From assembly GCF_036116635.1 (NCBI RefSeq), contig NZ_CP107995.1:8928001-8992000 (forward strand): a stretch of 64,000 nt of DNA, given 5' to 3'. The notes beneath the pieces are model-generated. The model was not told where the DNA came from, ran no database searches, and was given only the letters and a program-made list of their open reading frames with translations. Below, one piece after another: positions 7,542-16,941 of this stretch. A program made the position numbers and the translations under genes. Each line of letters starts with the position of its first letter. Position 1 is the first letter of the stretch. The DNA comes from Amycolatopsis sp. NBC_00345. Lineage in GTDB: Bacteria; Actinomycetota; Actinomycetes; Mycobacteriales; Pseudonocardiaceae.

Positions 7542-8261
7542 TCAGTCGCCGCGGCGGACGGGGCCGAGCAGCTGCTGCTCCTTCTGCGTGGTGACCAGGC
7601 GCAGCGGCCGCCACAGGTTGCGGCCCAGCGCCACCACCTGGTCGTCCTTCAGCGTGGTCAGCTGGCGCATCATCTGCGGCGGCAGGCGCCAGATGCGGGC
7701 GGCCAGCTCGGCCTGCCCGGCGGGCAGCCGCTGCATCAGCACGAGGTCGGCGGCGTTGGCCGTGGCGCCGGCCTGCGGGTGCAGGTACGGCAGCACGTAC
7801 ACGGTGGTCTGCCAGGCCGAGCGCGGCGGGAACAGGTCCTGCGGCGTCGGCCCGCCGTCGGTGACGACCAGCAGCGGCGCGTCCTCCGACGGGCGCGGCA
7901 GCTCGACCGGCGACAGGCGCCGGATCTGCACCAGCGGGGACGGCCGCCCGTCGCGGTCGCCCGCGGCCTGGGGGAGCACCTGCCAGGCCGCCGGACGCCC
8001 GGTGGCCACGACCACCCAGGCGCCGACGGCCATCGCGCGCATGGCCACCTGGCGGGCCAGGTAGAGCCCGCCGACGAGCACGATGCGGGTCGGCGTGGAG
8101 CGCAGCGCCGAGATGGTCAGCGGCTCGCCCTTGAGGCCCGAGCCGAGCACGATGCCGCCGCGGTCGCCCGAGGGGCTGATCGCGTCGAGCATTGCGGGGT
8201 CGACGGTGAACTCCGGTGCCACGCCGGCGTTCTGGCCGGCGTCGCGGACGCGGGAACTCAT
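7542..8261 (-). CDS. Uncharacterised protein coupled to EccE, ESX-4-like locus
   Basis: 239 residues, not recognised. Its ATG overlaps the eccE stop (ATGA), so the two are probably made together. There is no signal peptide or convincing membrane helix. The central part has alternating beta/alpha character (RIVLVGGLYLARQVAMRAM, WVVVATGRPAAW, PLLVVTDGG), resembling a Rossmann-like or degenerate P-loop ATPase fold, but no Walker A motif is present. It could be a split-off cytosolic domain of EccE or a non-catalytic partner of EccC. Role in secretion is inferred from context only. Confidence 0.85.
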   Translation of the reverse strand: MSSRVRDAGQNAGVAPEFTVDPAMLDAISPSGDRGGIVLGSGLKGEPLTISALRSTPTRIVLVGGLYLARQVAMRAMAVGAWVVVATGRPAAWQVLPQAAGDRDGRPSPLVQIRRLSPVELPRPSEDAPLLVVTDGGPTPQDLFPPRSAWQTTVYVLPYLHPQAGATANAADLVLMQRLPAGQAELAARIWRLPPQMMRQLTTLKDDQVVALGRNLWRPLRLVTTQKEQQLLGPVRRGD

Positions 8262-10168
8262 GCCGTACCTCCGATCGGCAGCGTCGCGGCGAAGGCCGAG
8301 ATCTGCAGGCCCCGCAACGGCGTCAGGTCGACGCCCAGCCGTTCCGAGATGGTCTTCAGCCGCTGGTCGGCGACGTCCAGCTCACGCGGGTTGCGCGCGC
8401 TGATGCGGACGACGCCGCGCAGCCCGATCCGGCCCTCGTCGGACGCGGGCGAGATCGACATGGCGACCGTGGCCGACAGCGCGCGGACGCTGGTGAGCGC
8501 GTCCAGGCTGCCGCTGATCTTGCCCTTCGGCCAGCCGGTGATGGCGTAGCTGGAGTGCCCGATGCCGGCCGCGGTGACGCCCGTCCAGCTCTCCTGCAGC
8601 GAGACCTCCGTCGGCGAGCCAGCGACCGCGGTCAGCTCGGCCGCGGAGATGCTGGAGCGCAGCAGCTCGTCCGGGTCCAGCGGCCGCGTCGGCACGCCCT
8701 GGGACTCCAGCGCGTTGCGCACGCGGGACATCGCGCCGATCAGCGCGCGGTGGGCGCCGACGACGCCGCCGCCACGCTCCCGGATCGCCGCCGGGCAGCG
8801 CCGCGGGTCGAGCCGGATCGCGATCCACGTGGTCCGCCGGGCCGCCGCGGGCAGCGGGCCGAGCACCTCCATGTACGAGCTGAGCGCCGGCGAGTCCGAC
8901 GGCAGCGCCGCGGAGCCGGGGTAGCTGTGCCAGATCATCTGGATCGAGTCGAGGACCACACCGCGGTCTTCGAGGCACGGGGCGAGCGCGGACAGCGGCA
9001 GGCTCGGCGCGCCGCCGGCCTGCGTGATCAGCGCGGGCGCCGGCTCGACGAGCAGCACGGCCGTCCAGGTGCCGTCGTTCCAGGCGAGGCCGACCTGCTG
9101 ACGCTCGTGGTCGACGCCGTGCGCGACGACGAGGTCCGGCACGGCGAGGCGCAGCAGGTTCACCCGCGCGTCGTCCGGCCCGGTGACCGCGTTGTCCTCG
9201 CCCTCGGCCGCCAGCGACTCGAGGCTGCTCGGCGGCGGCGGGGTGGCGACGCGGTCGTGCGAACGGAAGCGGTAGCGCAGGGTCAGGCCGAGCCACTGGG
9301 TGAACCAGCGGCCGCCCCAGCGCAGGAACGCGAAGATCAGGCAGACCGCCGCGATGCCGATCGCGACGTACTTGAGCGACATGTTGATCGCGAGCAGCAC
9401 CAGTCCGACCGCGACCCCGACCTCGAGCAGCACGAGGTTCGCCACGGGCAGCGGGCCGAGGCTGATGCCGCCGGAGCGACGGCGTGAGGGCGGGGCCATC
9501 CGGACCGCGGACGCGGCGCTCGGCTGAGGCGTGTCGCCGGGGCCGTCCGGTCCGGGGCCGCCAGGTCCGCCACCACCGGGTCCACCGGGGCCGCCACCAC
9601 CGGGTCCACCGGGTCCACCGGGGCCGCCAGGTCCACCGGGACCGTTGCCGCCGGGGCCGCCAGGTCCGTTACTGCCGGGACTACCAGGTCCGCCGGGGCC
9701 AGCGGGCCCGTTACCGCCAGGGCCTCCCGGTCCGCCGGGGCCGCCAGGACCACCGGGTCCCTTGGGGCCGCCGGGTCCACCCGGGCCGCCGGGGCCCTTG
9801 GGCCCGCCGGGACCGCCCGGTCCACCGGGACCGCCGGGTCCCTTGGGGCCACCAGGACCACCAGGACCACCAGGCCCGCCAGGACCACCGGGTCCTTTGG
9901 GAGCGTTGGGAATTCCAGGGCCGCCGGGTCCACCGGGGCCACCAGGTCGAGGGCCGGGTCCGCCAGGGCCCGCAGGGCCGCCAGGTCCACCGGGAACCGC
10001 GCCGGGACCGCCCGGTCCACCCGGGCCGCGCGGCGGCAGAGCGGGTCCACCAGGACCGCCCGGTCCACCGGTTCTGCCGGGCCGCTGAGGCGGGCCGAGG
10101 GGGCGTCCCCCGGGCGGCGGCGGTGGCCCCGGGGGGCCAGGTTGGCGTGGAGGCGTGCTGACGGACAT
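8258..10168 (-). CDS. eccE: Type VII secretion protein EccE with collagen-like N-terminus
   Basis: EccE is the peripheral membrane subunit of ESX secretion complexes. ATG 10168 (MSVSTPPRQPGPPG) follows a GAGGGGAAGAG ribosome binding site; a longer frame to 10258 lacks one. The 636-residue product has three parts. Residues about 10-215 are a Gly/Pro low-complexity region with hundreds of G-P-G steps. Two adjacent membrane helices lie at about 245-290 (LVLLEVGVAVGLVLLAINM and following). A cytosolic EccE domain of about 330 residues ends the protein. M. tuberculosis ESX-4 lacks eccE, while some mycobacteria keep it, so this locus is the fuller version. Divergent from eccB across a 156-base gap. 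Confidence 0.88.
   Translation of the reverse strand: MSVSTPPRQPGPPGPPPPPGGRPLGPPQRPGRTGGPGGPGGPALPPRGPGGPGGPGAVPGGPGGPAGPGGPGPRPGGPGGPGGPGIPNAPKGPGGPGGPGGPGGPGGPKGPGGPGGPGGPGGPKGPGGPGGPGGPKGPGGPGGPGGPGGPGGNGPAGPGGPGSPGSNGPGGPGGNGPGGPGGPGGPGGPGGGGPGGPGGGGPGGPGPDGPGDTPQPSAASAVRMAPPSRRRSGGISLGPLPVANLVLLEVGVAVGLVLLAINMSLKYVAIGIAAVCLIFAFLRWGGRWFTQWLGLTLRYRFRSHDRVATPPPPSSLESLAAEGEDNAVTGPDDARVNLLRLAVPDLVVAHGVDHERQQVGLAWNDGTWTAVLLVEPAPALITQAGGAPSLPLSALAPCLEDRGVVLDSIQMIWHSYPGSAALPSDSPALSSYMEVLGPLPAAARRTTWIAIRLDPRRCPAAIRERGGGVVGAHRALIGAMSRVRNALESQGVPTRPLDPDELLRSSISAAELTAVAGSPTEVSLQESWTGVTAAGIGHSSYAITGWPKGKISGSLDALTSVRALSATVAMSISPASDEGRIGLRGVVRISARNPRELDVADQRLKTISERLGVDLTPLRGLQISAFAATLPIGGTA
9535..10140 (-). 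repeat. Collagen-like GPG/GGP coding repeat in eccE
   Basis: About 600 bases of degenerate short tandem repeats, multiples of nine bases coding Gly-Gly-Pro or Gly-Pro-Gly units, with occasional Lys, Asn, Ser and Ala substitutions such as GPKGPGG. The opposite strand is also open and would read Gly-Pro-Pro, which is a by-product of the repeat. Confidence 0.85.
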
Positions 10169-10324
10169 CCGCGCGTTCTCTTCCCCTCGTGCGTGCTGCG
10201 TACCCGGATAGCCGGTCCCGGGGTGTCCGACCCTAGCTTGAGTTGGTAGAAACCCCACACCAGACGGTCCCCGTACGGCTATCCTGCGGAACCGTACCGC
10301 GACGGGGAGGACTGTAGGTCGAGA

Positions 10325-11947
10325 ATGCCATCAACACCCACGACTAAGTCTCAGGTTCAGGCCTACAAGTTCGTTCTGCGCCGGATGCAGTCAGCGCTGG
10401 TCCGGCGCGATGCCGTCATGCTCCACGACCCCATGCGCACGCATACGCGGGCGACCGTCGTGGGTGTGGTCCTCGGTGTCCTCGGCGCCGTCGTCTTCGT
10501 GCTGATCGCGCTGCTCAGCCCGGCACCGTCCGTGCCGGCGACGGACAACATCGTGATCGGCGAGCAGTCCGGCACCGTCTACGTGGTCTCCGGCAACCCG
10601 ATCAAGCTGACCCCGACGTTCAACCTCGCGTCCGCGCGGCTGATCCTGATGGCGCAGAAGAAGAACGCGTCCCAGGGACAGGGCCAGGGGCCGGCCGGCG
10701 CGCAGCCGGCCGCGGCGGACGTGAAGATCCCGACCGTCGTCTCGGATGAACAGCTGAAGAACATCCCGCGGACGAAGCTGACCGGAATTCCGGACGGCCC
10801 GCAGCTGCTGCCCGACGCGAACCAGCGCATCACCCCCAACTGGGCGGTCTGCGACCAGGTGCGGCTCGACCCGCAGCTGCCGCAGCCGGACATCGGCAAG
10901 ACCGACACCACGGTCGTCGCCGGGGTGGCGAACGTGGGCGCCGAGCTGCAGCAGGGCCAGGCGCTGCTCGGCGCGGCCGACAACGGCAAGACGTACCTGA
11001 TCTACCGGCTGCCGGCCAACCAGAGCCGCCCGTCCGCGAACACGGTGCGGGCCGAGGTCAGCATGGAGACCAACGACCCGGCGCACTCGGCCCTCCAACT
11101 GCCGTCGCACGCGCGCAAGGTTTCGCAGGCCTTCCTGAACGCCATCCCGGAGGTCAACCCGCTGGTGGCGCCGGCCATCCCCGGCGCGGGCACCAGCCCG
11201 TCCGCGGACTTCGACGGCCTGACCGTCGGCGACGTCTTCTCGACCACGCCGGCCGGCCAGGAGCCGGAGTTCTGGCTGATCACGCAGACGGGCATCGAGA
11301 AGGTGAGCCCGGCCGTCGCCGACATCATCCGCGTGGCGCGCAACGGCGACAGCGGCACCATCCGGTCGCTCGGCCTCGACAAGACCAAGACCACCCAGCA
11401 GCTGCAGCCGACCGACAACGGCTACATCAAGGTCGACGACTTCCCGGCGAAGGTGCCGACCGTCCTCGACGCCACCCAGGGCTCGCCGGTCGCGTGCCTC
11501 GGCTGGTCGCTCAGCGCGGACAAGACGAGCGCCCACACGTCCGTCTACATGGGCCGCGAGCTGCCGGTGGACAAGAACGCCGACGGCTCGTCGAAGGTGC
11601 TCCCGGTCAGCGCCACGGGGCCGAACGGGCTGCCCATCACCGGCTTCTACATGACGCCGGGCTTCGGCGCGGTGGTGCAGTCGGCGACCGAGTCGCCCGC
11701 GACCTTCGGCAAGGGCCCGATCCAGCTGATCTCCGACCGCGGCATCCGTTACGGCGTGCCGGACGCCGCCACGGCCGACGGGCTCGGCCTGAACGACCGG
11801 CAGCCGGCGCCGGAGGCGATCATCGGCCTGCTGCCCACCGGCTCGTCGCTGAACACGCAGAACGTGCTCAAGCAGTTCGACTCCGTGCCGATCGACCCGA
11901 ACGCGGGCGCGTTCCCGTCGGCGTCCACCCCGCCGGCCGGTAACTGA
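10325..11947 (+). CDS. eccB: Type VII secretion protein EccB
   Basis: Core component of the ESX membrane complex, with a short cytosolic N-terminus, one membrane helix and a large periplasmic domain. Residues 1-40 (TTKSQVQAYKFVLRRMQSALVRRD) are the conserved EccB start. The helix lies at about 44-66, and the EccB periplasmic repeats follow, with Cys-containing NWAVC and PVACLGWS motifs. The 540 residues are close to the usual 480-520, with a small Gln/Gly insertion near residue 115. It is followed after 67 bases by an EspC-like gene and a WXG gene. Confidence 0.95.
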   Translation: MPSTPTTKSQVQAYKFVLRRMQSALVRRDAVMLHDPMRTHTRATVVGVVLGVLGAVVFVLIALLSPAPSVPATDNIVIGEQSGTVYVVSGNPIKLTPTFNLASARLILMAQKKNASQGQGQGPAGAQPAAADVKIPTVVSDEQLKNIPRTKLTGIPDGPQLLPDANQRITPNWAVCDQVRLDPQLPQPDIGKTDTTVVAGVANVGAELQQGQALLGAADNGKTYLIYRLPANQSRPSANTVRAEVSMETNDPAHSALQLPSHARKVSQAFLNAIPEVNPLVAPAIPGAGTSPSADFDGLTVGDVFSTTPAGQEPEFWLITQTGIEKVSPAVADIIRVARNGDSGTIRSLGLDKTKTTQQLQPTDNGYIKVDDFPAKVPTVLDATQGSPVACLGWSLSADKTSAHTSVYMGRELPVDKNADGSSKVLPVSATGPNGLPITGFYMTPGFGAVVQSATESPATFGKGPIQLISDRGIRYGVPDAATADGLGLNDRQPAPEAIIGLLPTGSSLNTQNVLKQFDSVPIDPNAGAFPSASTPPAGN

Positions 11948-12014
11948 CCGCCGGAACCACCGGCGGGTCCCAACCGTCCACACTCGAACACAGTCGGGTG
12001 AAGTGGAGGGCGTT

Positions 12015-12344
12015 GTGGCCCCAGGGCAGAACGCGTTGCGGATCGACGGCGTCGTCGTCGGTGGCTACGCGAAGCAGGTCGCGCAGGCGGCAGAGGAGCT
12101 GGACGCCGCGGCGGCCGGGGTGGGCGCCGCCGCGACCACGGCCGAGCGGTTCGGTGAGCTGGGCGGCCGGCTCGGCCTGGACCAGTCGTACGCACGGGCG
12201 TCGGACGCGCTCCGGCAGCAGCTCGCCACCGGGGCCGTCGCGCTCCGGTCGGCGGCTGCCGCGCTGGAGCAGCTCGCCTCGGGCCACGCGCAGCGTGACG
12301 CCGACGCGGCCGAGCGGATCACCAGCGCCGGGAGGACCTCGTGA
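12015..12344 (+). CDS. EspC/WXG100-like type VII secretion target (small)
   Basis: 109-residue, Ala-rich all-helical protein. GTG 12015 is preceded by GGAGGG; the GTG at 12003 lies before that motif and was rejected. It looks like the EspC/ESX helical-hairpin class (DGVVVGGYAKQVAQAAEELD, then AERFGELGGRLGLDQSY), in which a short first protein pairs with a longer WXG protein. No W-x-G motif is seen. The stop overlaps the next start as GTGA, suggesting co-translation and a heterodimer with the 12341 product. Confidence 0.8.
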   Translation: MAPGQNALRIDGVVVGGYAKQVAQAAEELDAAAAGVGAAATTAERFGELGGRLGLDQSYARASDALRQQLATGAVALRSAAAALEQLASGHAQRDADAAERITSAGRTS

Positions 12345-13501
12345 CGGAACCGTCGCTCGCCTTCGTCTCGGATCTCGCGCGTGAACTCGGCGCGACCGAC
12401 CCGGTCGAGACGTACTACCGGCCTCTCGCGGGCCGTTGGGAGGAGCTGAGCGCGGAGGCTGAACGCCTGCGTGCGGCGGCGAAGACCGCGGCCGGTGCCT
12501 CCGGTGGCCTGAATGACGAGCTGGGCCGCCTCGACGCGTCCTGGTCCGGCGCGGACGCCGACGCGTTCATCGCCTACATGAGTGAAATCCGGTCGGCGAG
12601 CGAAGGCGTCGAGGACGCTCTCGACGCGCTGGCGGACGCGCTGGACGAGCTGGTCACCTCGCTGACCGGGATCGTCCACGACGCCGAGGACGTGCTCGTG
12701 GACGCGGCCGACGTGCTGTCCGAGTCGGCGATGCTGCCGTCCGGCGGCACCAGCCGCGCCCGCGCGCAGCTGCGCGAGACCGAGCAGTCGATGAAGTCGC
12801 TCCACGACGCCGCCGAGCACGTACTGCAGGGCTTCGGCCAGCTGTGCGACGGCGTCGACGCACCGCCCGGCACGGCGTCGAGCATCGAGGTCCGGCACCG
12901 GTACCCGCAGGAGCAGTTCCGCCTCCACGACGAGGACGCGCAGCCGGCCGCCACCGCGGGCGGCTCGGAGCCGGCGTCCGGGACGCTTCCCGCCGACCCG
13001 GCGCCGCATCAGTCGCACGGTGGCCCGGCCCCGCAGGGCGACCAGCCGCAGCCCGCGGCAGTGGCCTCGGGCTCGGGTTCGGGTTCGGGGGAGACGCCCG
13101 CGTCCGCCCCGGCCGACGACGGCGTTTCCCCTTCCGGCGCGGACGATTCCGTGTCCCCGTCGGCGACCGGCGATTCCCACGACGGCAAGCACACCGCCGC
13201 CGACCCGGGGATGGAGCAGGGCCAGGCGGGCGCCGTCCCGCTCACGCCGGAGCCGGCGGCCGCGGCCGCGCCGGCCGCCGCGCAGAACCAGTCCGGCGGG
13301 ATGGCGATGATGCCCATGGGTGGCATGGGCGGAATGGGCGGCGGCGGTGGTGGCGGCGGTACGCAGCACAAGTCGAAGCACCAGACGGTCGCGAAGCGGC
13401 CGGAGCTGTTCGGCGAGCCGGCCAACGTCACCCCGCCCGTGATCGGCGAGGACCCCAAGAGCGCTCAGAAGCCCGGTAAGAAGCCGAAGACCGGGAAATG
13501 A
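12341..13501 (+). CDS. Long WXG100-type protein with disordered tail
   Basis: 386 residues. The first 170 are helical with a WSG turn (DASWSGADADAFIAYM, about residues 67-82), the WXG100 signature. Residues 185-300 are an Ala/Pro/Ser/Asp-rich linker. A Met/Gly stretch (MAMMPMGGMGG, then poly-Gly) and a basic PELFGEP...KPGKKPKTGK end follow. The arrangement resembles long ESX substrates of mycobacterial PPE type, where an EspC-like or PE-like partner precedes a longer helical partner. It starts with GTG overlapping the previous stop, and a strong terminator follows immediately. Confidence 0.82.
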   Translation: MTEPSLAFVSDLARELGATDPVETYYRPLAGRWEELSAEAERLRAAAKTAAGASGGLNDELGRLDASWSGADADAFIAYMSEIRSASEGVEDALDALADALDELVTSLTGIVHDAEDVLVDAADVLSESAMLPSGGTSRARAQLRETEQSMKSLHDAAEHVLQGFGQLCDGVDAPPGTASSIEVRHRYPQEQFRLHDEDAQPAATAGGSEPASGTLPADPAPHQSHGGPAPQGDQPQPAAVASGSGSGSGETPASAPADDGVSPSGADDSVSPSATGDSHDGKHTAADPGMEQGQAGAVPLTPEPAAAAAPAAAQNQSGGMAMMPMGGMGGMGGGGGGGGTQHKSKHQTVAKRPELFGEPANVTPPVIGEDPKSAQKPGKKPKTGK

Positions 13502-13503
13502 CC

Positions 13504-13545
13504 AAAGACCCCCTCACTGCCGGGAAAGGCGGTGAGGGGGTCTTT
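13504..13545. terminator. Bidirectional terminator between WXG gene and mycP
   Basis: AAAGACCCCCTCACTGCC (13504-13521) pairs with 13528-13545 over 18 bases, with one G-U pair and a six-base loop. It ends in TCTTT on the plus strand and has AAAG on the other side, fitting termination in both directions between convergent genes. Confidence 0.85.
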
Positions 13546-13565
13546 GAGTACGGGCCGGCGGCCGG

Positions 13566-15206
13566 TCAGCGCGAGGGCGTCGACGGAGGTGCCGTCGAGC
13601 GGTTGCGCCGGATCGTGTGCATGACGAACAGCGTGATCAGCAGCGCCAGCACCCCGCCGCCGGTGCCGGCCAGCGCGACGATCATCGGGGTGGAGCTCTG
13701 GCCGTCGCCGGGAGGCAGTTGTGCCTGCTGCACCATGGGCTTCGGCGTCGCCAGCGCGCCGACGTCGCCCGGCAGGTTGGCGGTCAGCGCGGCCACCGGG
13801 TCGATCACGCCGTAGCCGACGTACTCGTCACGGCCGCCCGGGGCCGCCGGGTGCTGCGCGGTCGCCTCGATGCGCTGGATCACCTGGCGCGCGCTGAGGT
13901 TCGGGAACATCTGCCGCACGAGCGCGGCCACTCCGGCGACGTACGGCGACGCGAAGCTGGTGCCCTGGATCGGCGAGGTCTGGCTGCCGCTGGAGATGGT
14001 CAGGTTGGCCAGCCCGGTCGAGCCCTCGGCCGGGTCCAGCGACACGATCTCGGTGCCCGGCGCGGCGACGCCGACCCACGGGCCGTGCACGCTGAAGCTC
14101 GCCACGCCACCGGTGCGGTCGATCGCGCCGACCGAGAGCACGTCGTCGGCGAACCACGGCGGCGTGACGATCGAACGCGGCTTGTTCGCGTCCGCCTGGT
14201 CGTTCTGCGGGCAGGTGTCGGAGACGTTGCCCGCGGCCGCGACGACCACCACGTCCCGGTCCGCCGCGTACTTCACCGCGGCCTGGACCTTCTGCTCGCC
14301 GTCCTGGATGGTGCCGTCGGCGGCGCGGCAGTGGTCCACCGACATGTTCACGACCTTGATGTCGCCCCGGTCGGCGATGTTGCGGATGATCTCGGCGAGC
14401 GTCTGCAGCGTGCCCGCCGTGCCACCCTTCTCCAGCTGGCGCTGGTCTCCCTTGTCGTCCTGCTGGGAGTTGGTGCCGCCGGGCTGGCCACCGCCACCGC
14501 CACCGGAGGTCGACGGCGGGAGCGAGGAGCCGCCACTCGGCTGACCGCTGTTGTTCGGCTGGCTCGAGCTGCCGCCGCCCGTGCTGCTCTGGTCCTTCTC
14601 GCCGTAGTTCTCGCTCAGCTGCCGGTAGGAGACGATCGTGGCGTCCGGTGCGACGCCGATGAAGCCGACCTGGGGGTTGTCCGGCTTGGCCGCGATGATG
14701 CCGGCGACCTCGGTGCCGTGACCGTCGCAGTCCTGCAGGCTCGGGTCCGCGTGGTTGGTCGGCGGGGCGACGTAGTCGACGCCGCCGCTCTGCACCCGGC
14801 CCCCGAACCACGGGTGCGGGGTGACGCCGGTGTCGATCACGCCGATCTTCTGGTTGCCGCCGACATTGCCGAACTTGGCACGGACGATGTCCTGCGCCTT
14901 CGGCAACTGCAGGTAGTCCTGGCCCCAGGGGCGGTAGTTGATGTCGACGTTGCCGAGCGTGCTGCGCTGCACGCAGGCGGTCTTCTGCTGGTAGTCCTTG
15001 TCCGGCTTCTTCTCGTCCGACGGCAGCTTGGACATGTCCACCGGTGGCGGCACCGCCCAGGAGCCCGCGGCGTTCGTGGTCTGTGCGAGCGCCGGCGAGG
15101 CGACGGCGAACGGGGACAGCACCCCCAGCCCGGCGGACAGCAGGACGACTCCGACGCGGCCGGTGCGGCCGAGCTTCCTGGCGGCGGGACGCATGCGGCC
15201 GGTCAC
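13566..15206 (-). CDS. mycP: Type VII secretion-associated serine protease mycosin
   Basis: Membrane-anchored subtilisin-like protease of ESX systems, on the outer face of the membrane, needed for complex stability. GTG 15206 overlaps the eccD stop (GTGA). The signal peptide covers about 1-41 (VGVVLLSAGLGVLSPFAVA...ALA). The triad is Asp125 (VIDTGVTPH), His163 (DCDGHGTEVAG) and Ser417 (GTSFASPYVAG), with oxyanion Asn327 (AAAGN). A Ser/Gly/Gln-rich loop at about 208-255 is the usual mycosin insertion. A C-terminal membrane helix (about 507-530) ends in an Arg tail. 546 residues. Confidence 0.95.
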   Translation of the reverse strand: MTGRMRPAARKLGRTGRVGVVLLSAGLGVLSPFAVASPALAQTTNAAGSWAVPPPVDMSKLPSDEKKPDKDYQQKTACVQRSTLGNVDINYRPWGQDYLQLPKAQDIVRAKFGNVGGNQKIGVIDTGVTPHPWFGGRVQSGGVDYVAPPTNHADPSLQDCDGHGTEVAGIIAAKPDNPQVGFIGVAPDATIVSYRQLSENYGEKDQSSTGGGSSSQPNNSGQPSGGSSLPPSTSGGGGGGQPGGTNSQQDDKGDQRQLEKGGTAGTLQTLAEIIRNIADRGDIKVVNMSVDHCRAADGTIQDGEQKVQAAVKYAADRDVVVVAAAGNVSDTCPQNDQADANKPRSIVTPPWFADDVLSVGAIDRTGGVASFSVHGPWVGVAAPGTEIVSLDPAEGSTGLANLTISSGSQTSPIQGTSFASPYVAGVAALVRQMFPNLSARQVIQRIEATAQHPAAPGGRDEYVGYGVIDPVAALTANLPGDVGALATPKPMVQQAQLPPGDGQSSTPMIVALAGTGGGVLALLITLFVMHTIRRNRSTAPPSTPSR

Positions 15207-16600
15207 TTGAGGTTCAGGTGTCGCAGCGTCGTGTAGAGGTCCATCACGCCCAGCGCGAGCGGGAGCACCACGGCGATGCAGATCGCCTCGAGGATCTCCA
15301 CGGTCCGCCGCAGCGGCGGCGAGAAGCGCTGGTTCGGGAAGATCACGCCGACCACGAGCGCGCCCGCGCCGACCAGGATCAGCGCGCCGAAGACGTACAT
15401 CACGCGCTGGTCCGCCGAGGCCGAGGTCATCCACCCGATCAGGATGCCCGCGGCCGCCACCATGCCGGTGGTCAGCAGCGCGATGGCCTGCGCGCCGTTC
15501 GCGTAGGCCCGTGCGCGCAGCAGCAGCACGAGCGTGGCGACCACGCCGAGGATGATGCCGAAGACGCCGGGGGCGGTCGCCGCGATCACGGCCGAGATCG
15601 CCGTGACGGTGCCGCAGCCGATCATCAGGCCGGTCATGTAGTCGTGGGCGATCGAGGTGCGCTGCTCGATGGCGTGGTAGTCCGGGAAGCCGGTGTCCTC
15701 CTTCAGCTCCTCCGCGGTGCTGGGCACGTGCGGCAGGGGGAGCTTCGCGAGCCAGATGGTCGCGCGGGGCAGGATCGAGATGCAGGCGAGCGCGACGGCG
15801 ACCGCACCGGCGGCGACGCCGGCCGCCGGCTCCGTCGAGATCAGCGTCGCGGCCAGGAAGGCGAGCGCGCCGAAGGTGCCGACCGTGGCGGCCGCGATGA
15901 AGACGGTGATGCCCGCGCCGATGACCGCGATGCAGACGGACGCGACGATCAGCACCAGCACGCTGCCCAGCAGCAGGTTCGCGCGCACCGAGAGCCCCGG
16001 CACGATGTAGAACCCGCTCACGAACGCCAGCGGCAGGCCGCCCGAGGCGGCGATCAGCACGCCCGTGGCCTCCGCCTGGTACGCCTTCGCCAGCGTCGCG
16101 CCGATCGCGACGCACGCGATCGCGCCGATGCCGCCGGCGATGGCGGGGGCGATCGCGCTGCCGCCGTAGAGGGACCCGCTCAGGAACAGCGCGAGCGCGG
16201 ACAGCGCCAGCGCCAGCCCGCCCGCGACGTGGCCGAAGCGGCGTGCGGTCTCCTTGGTCCAGGGCCGGAAGCTGTCCGGCGCGGACTCCGCGATGGCGTC
16301 CACGACGTCGTCGTACAGCGGCGGCGGCGGGTTCTCGTTGCGCTTGCGCAGCTGCAGCAGCTCGCCGTCGATGATCCCGAGCGACGCCAGCGTCCGGCTC
16401 GGGTCGAGTGCGGCGTCGCCGAGTTTGGCCAGTGCCCAGCCGCCGTGGCGGGCGCCGCCGTCCGGCGAAGTCTCCTTCGCCATGTCCAGCAGCATGGGCA
16501 GCAGGTCGGCCACCGCGACGTCCGCCGGCAGCGCGACGTCGATCCGGGTGTTGGGTGCCACCACCGTCACCCTGCTGAAAACCGTCGTGCCCGTTGCCAC
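15203..16600 (-). CDS. eccD: Type VII secretion integral membrane protein EccD
   Basis: Forms the membrane barrel of the ESX channel. At 465 residues it has a cytosolic ubiquitin-like domain at about 1-85 (TRIDVALPADVAVADLLPMLLD, split here by a helix) and then about eleven hydrophobic helices from residue 125 onward, with a cytosolic loop around ELKEDTGFPDYHAIEQRTS. GTG start at 16600. It is first in an eccD-mycP operon that diverges from eccC, the arrangement of M. tuberculosis Rv3448-Rv3449 versus Rv3447c. Confidence 0.95.
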   Translation of the reverse strand: MATGTTVFSRVTVVAPNTRIDVALPADVAVADLLPMLLDMAKETSPDGGARHGGWALAKLGDAALDPSRTLASLGIIDGELLQLRKRNENPPPPLYDDVVDAIAESAPDSFRPWTKETARRFGHVAGGLALALSALALFLSGSLYGGSAIAPAIAGGIGAIACVAIGATLAKAYQAEATGVLIAASGGLPLAFVSGFYIVPGLSVRANLLLGSVLVLIVASVCIAVIGAGITVFIAAATVGTFGALAFLAATLISTEPAAGVAAGAVAVALACISILPRATIWLAKLPLPHVPSTAEELKEDTGFPDYHAIEQRTSIAHDYMTGLMIGCGTVTAISAVIAATAPGVFGIILGVVATLVLLLRARAYANGAQAIALLTTGMVAAAGILIGWMTSASADQRVMYVFGALILVGAGALVVGVIFPNQRFSPPLRRTVEILEAICIAVVLPLALGVMDLYTTLRHLNLK

Positions 16601-16941
16601 TAGTTGCCCCCGCTCTGATGAGTCAGCTCCCGGGGGAACTTATACCGGACCCGGGCGACCCTTACACCGACTGTCTGAAAATGACCGGCGAAAGTACCTT
16701 GCCGTACCACCGGGGGCGGCCGCTACCGGGCGCGGACGCGGTGAGTGGATCTTTACTGTCGGTGGTGGGTCGTAGACTCTGGCCGCGAGAGGAAACGGGT
16801 GGGCGAACGACCCGCCGTGGGGGCTGAACGGGCCGGATCCGGGCGTTGCCCGGATTTCCACGGCGACGTTCGATAGGTTGTGCCGCGCACCCGAGCGCAG
16901 ACCGCCGGCCGCCGTCGTCGAGTAGGAATAGAGGGGCCTCG
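16601..16941. other. Divergent promoter region eccD / eccC
   Basis: 341 bases with no supported gene. It must hold the promoters for both halves of the secretion core. TAGACT near 16772 could be a -10 for eccC and TATACC-like sequence near 16638 one for eccD, but no good -35 partner was seen for either. No palindromic operator stands out. Confidence 0.5.

Noticed and set aside
9531..10088. Plus-strand frame coding Gly-Pro-Pro collagen-like sequence
   Set aside because: It is the complement of the eccE repeat; a ggtccacc-type repeat reads as Gly/Pro on both strands. It has no ribosome binding site or separate context.
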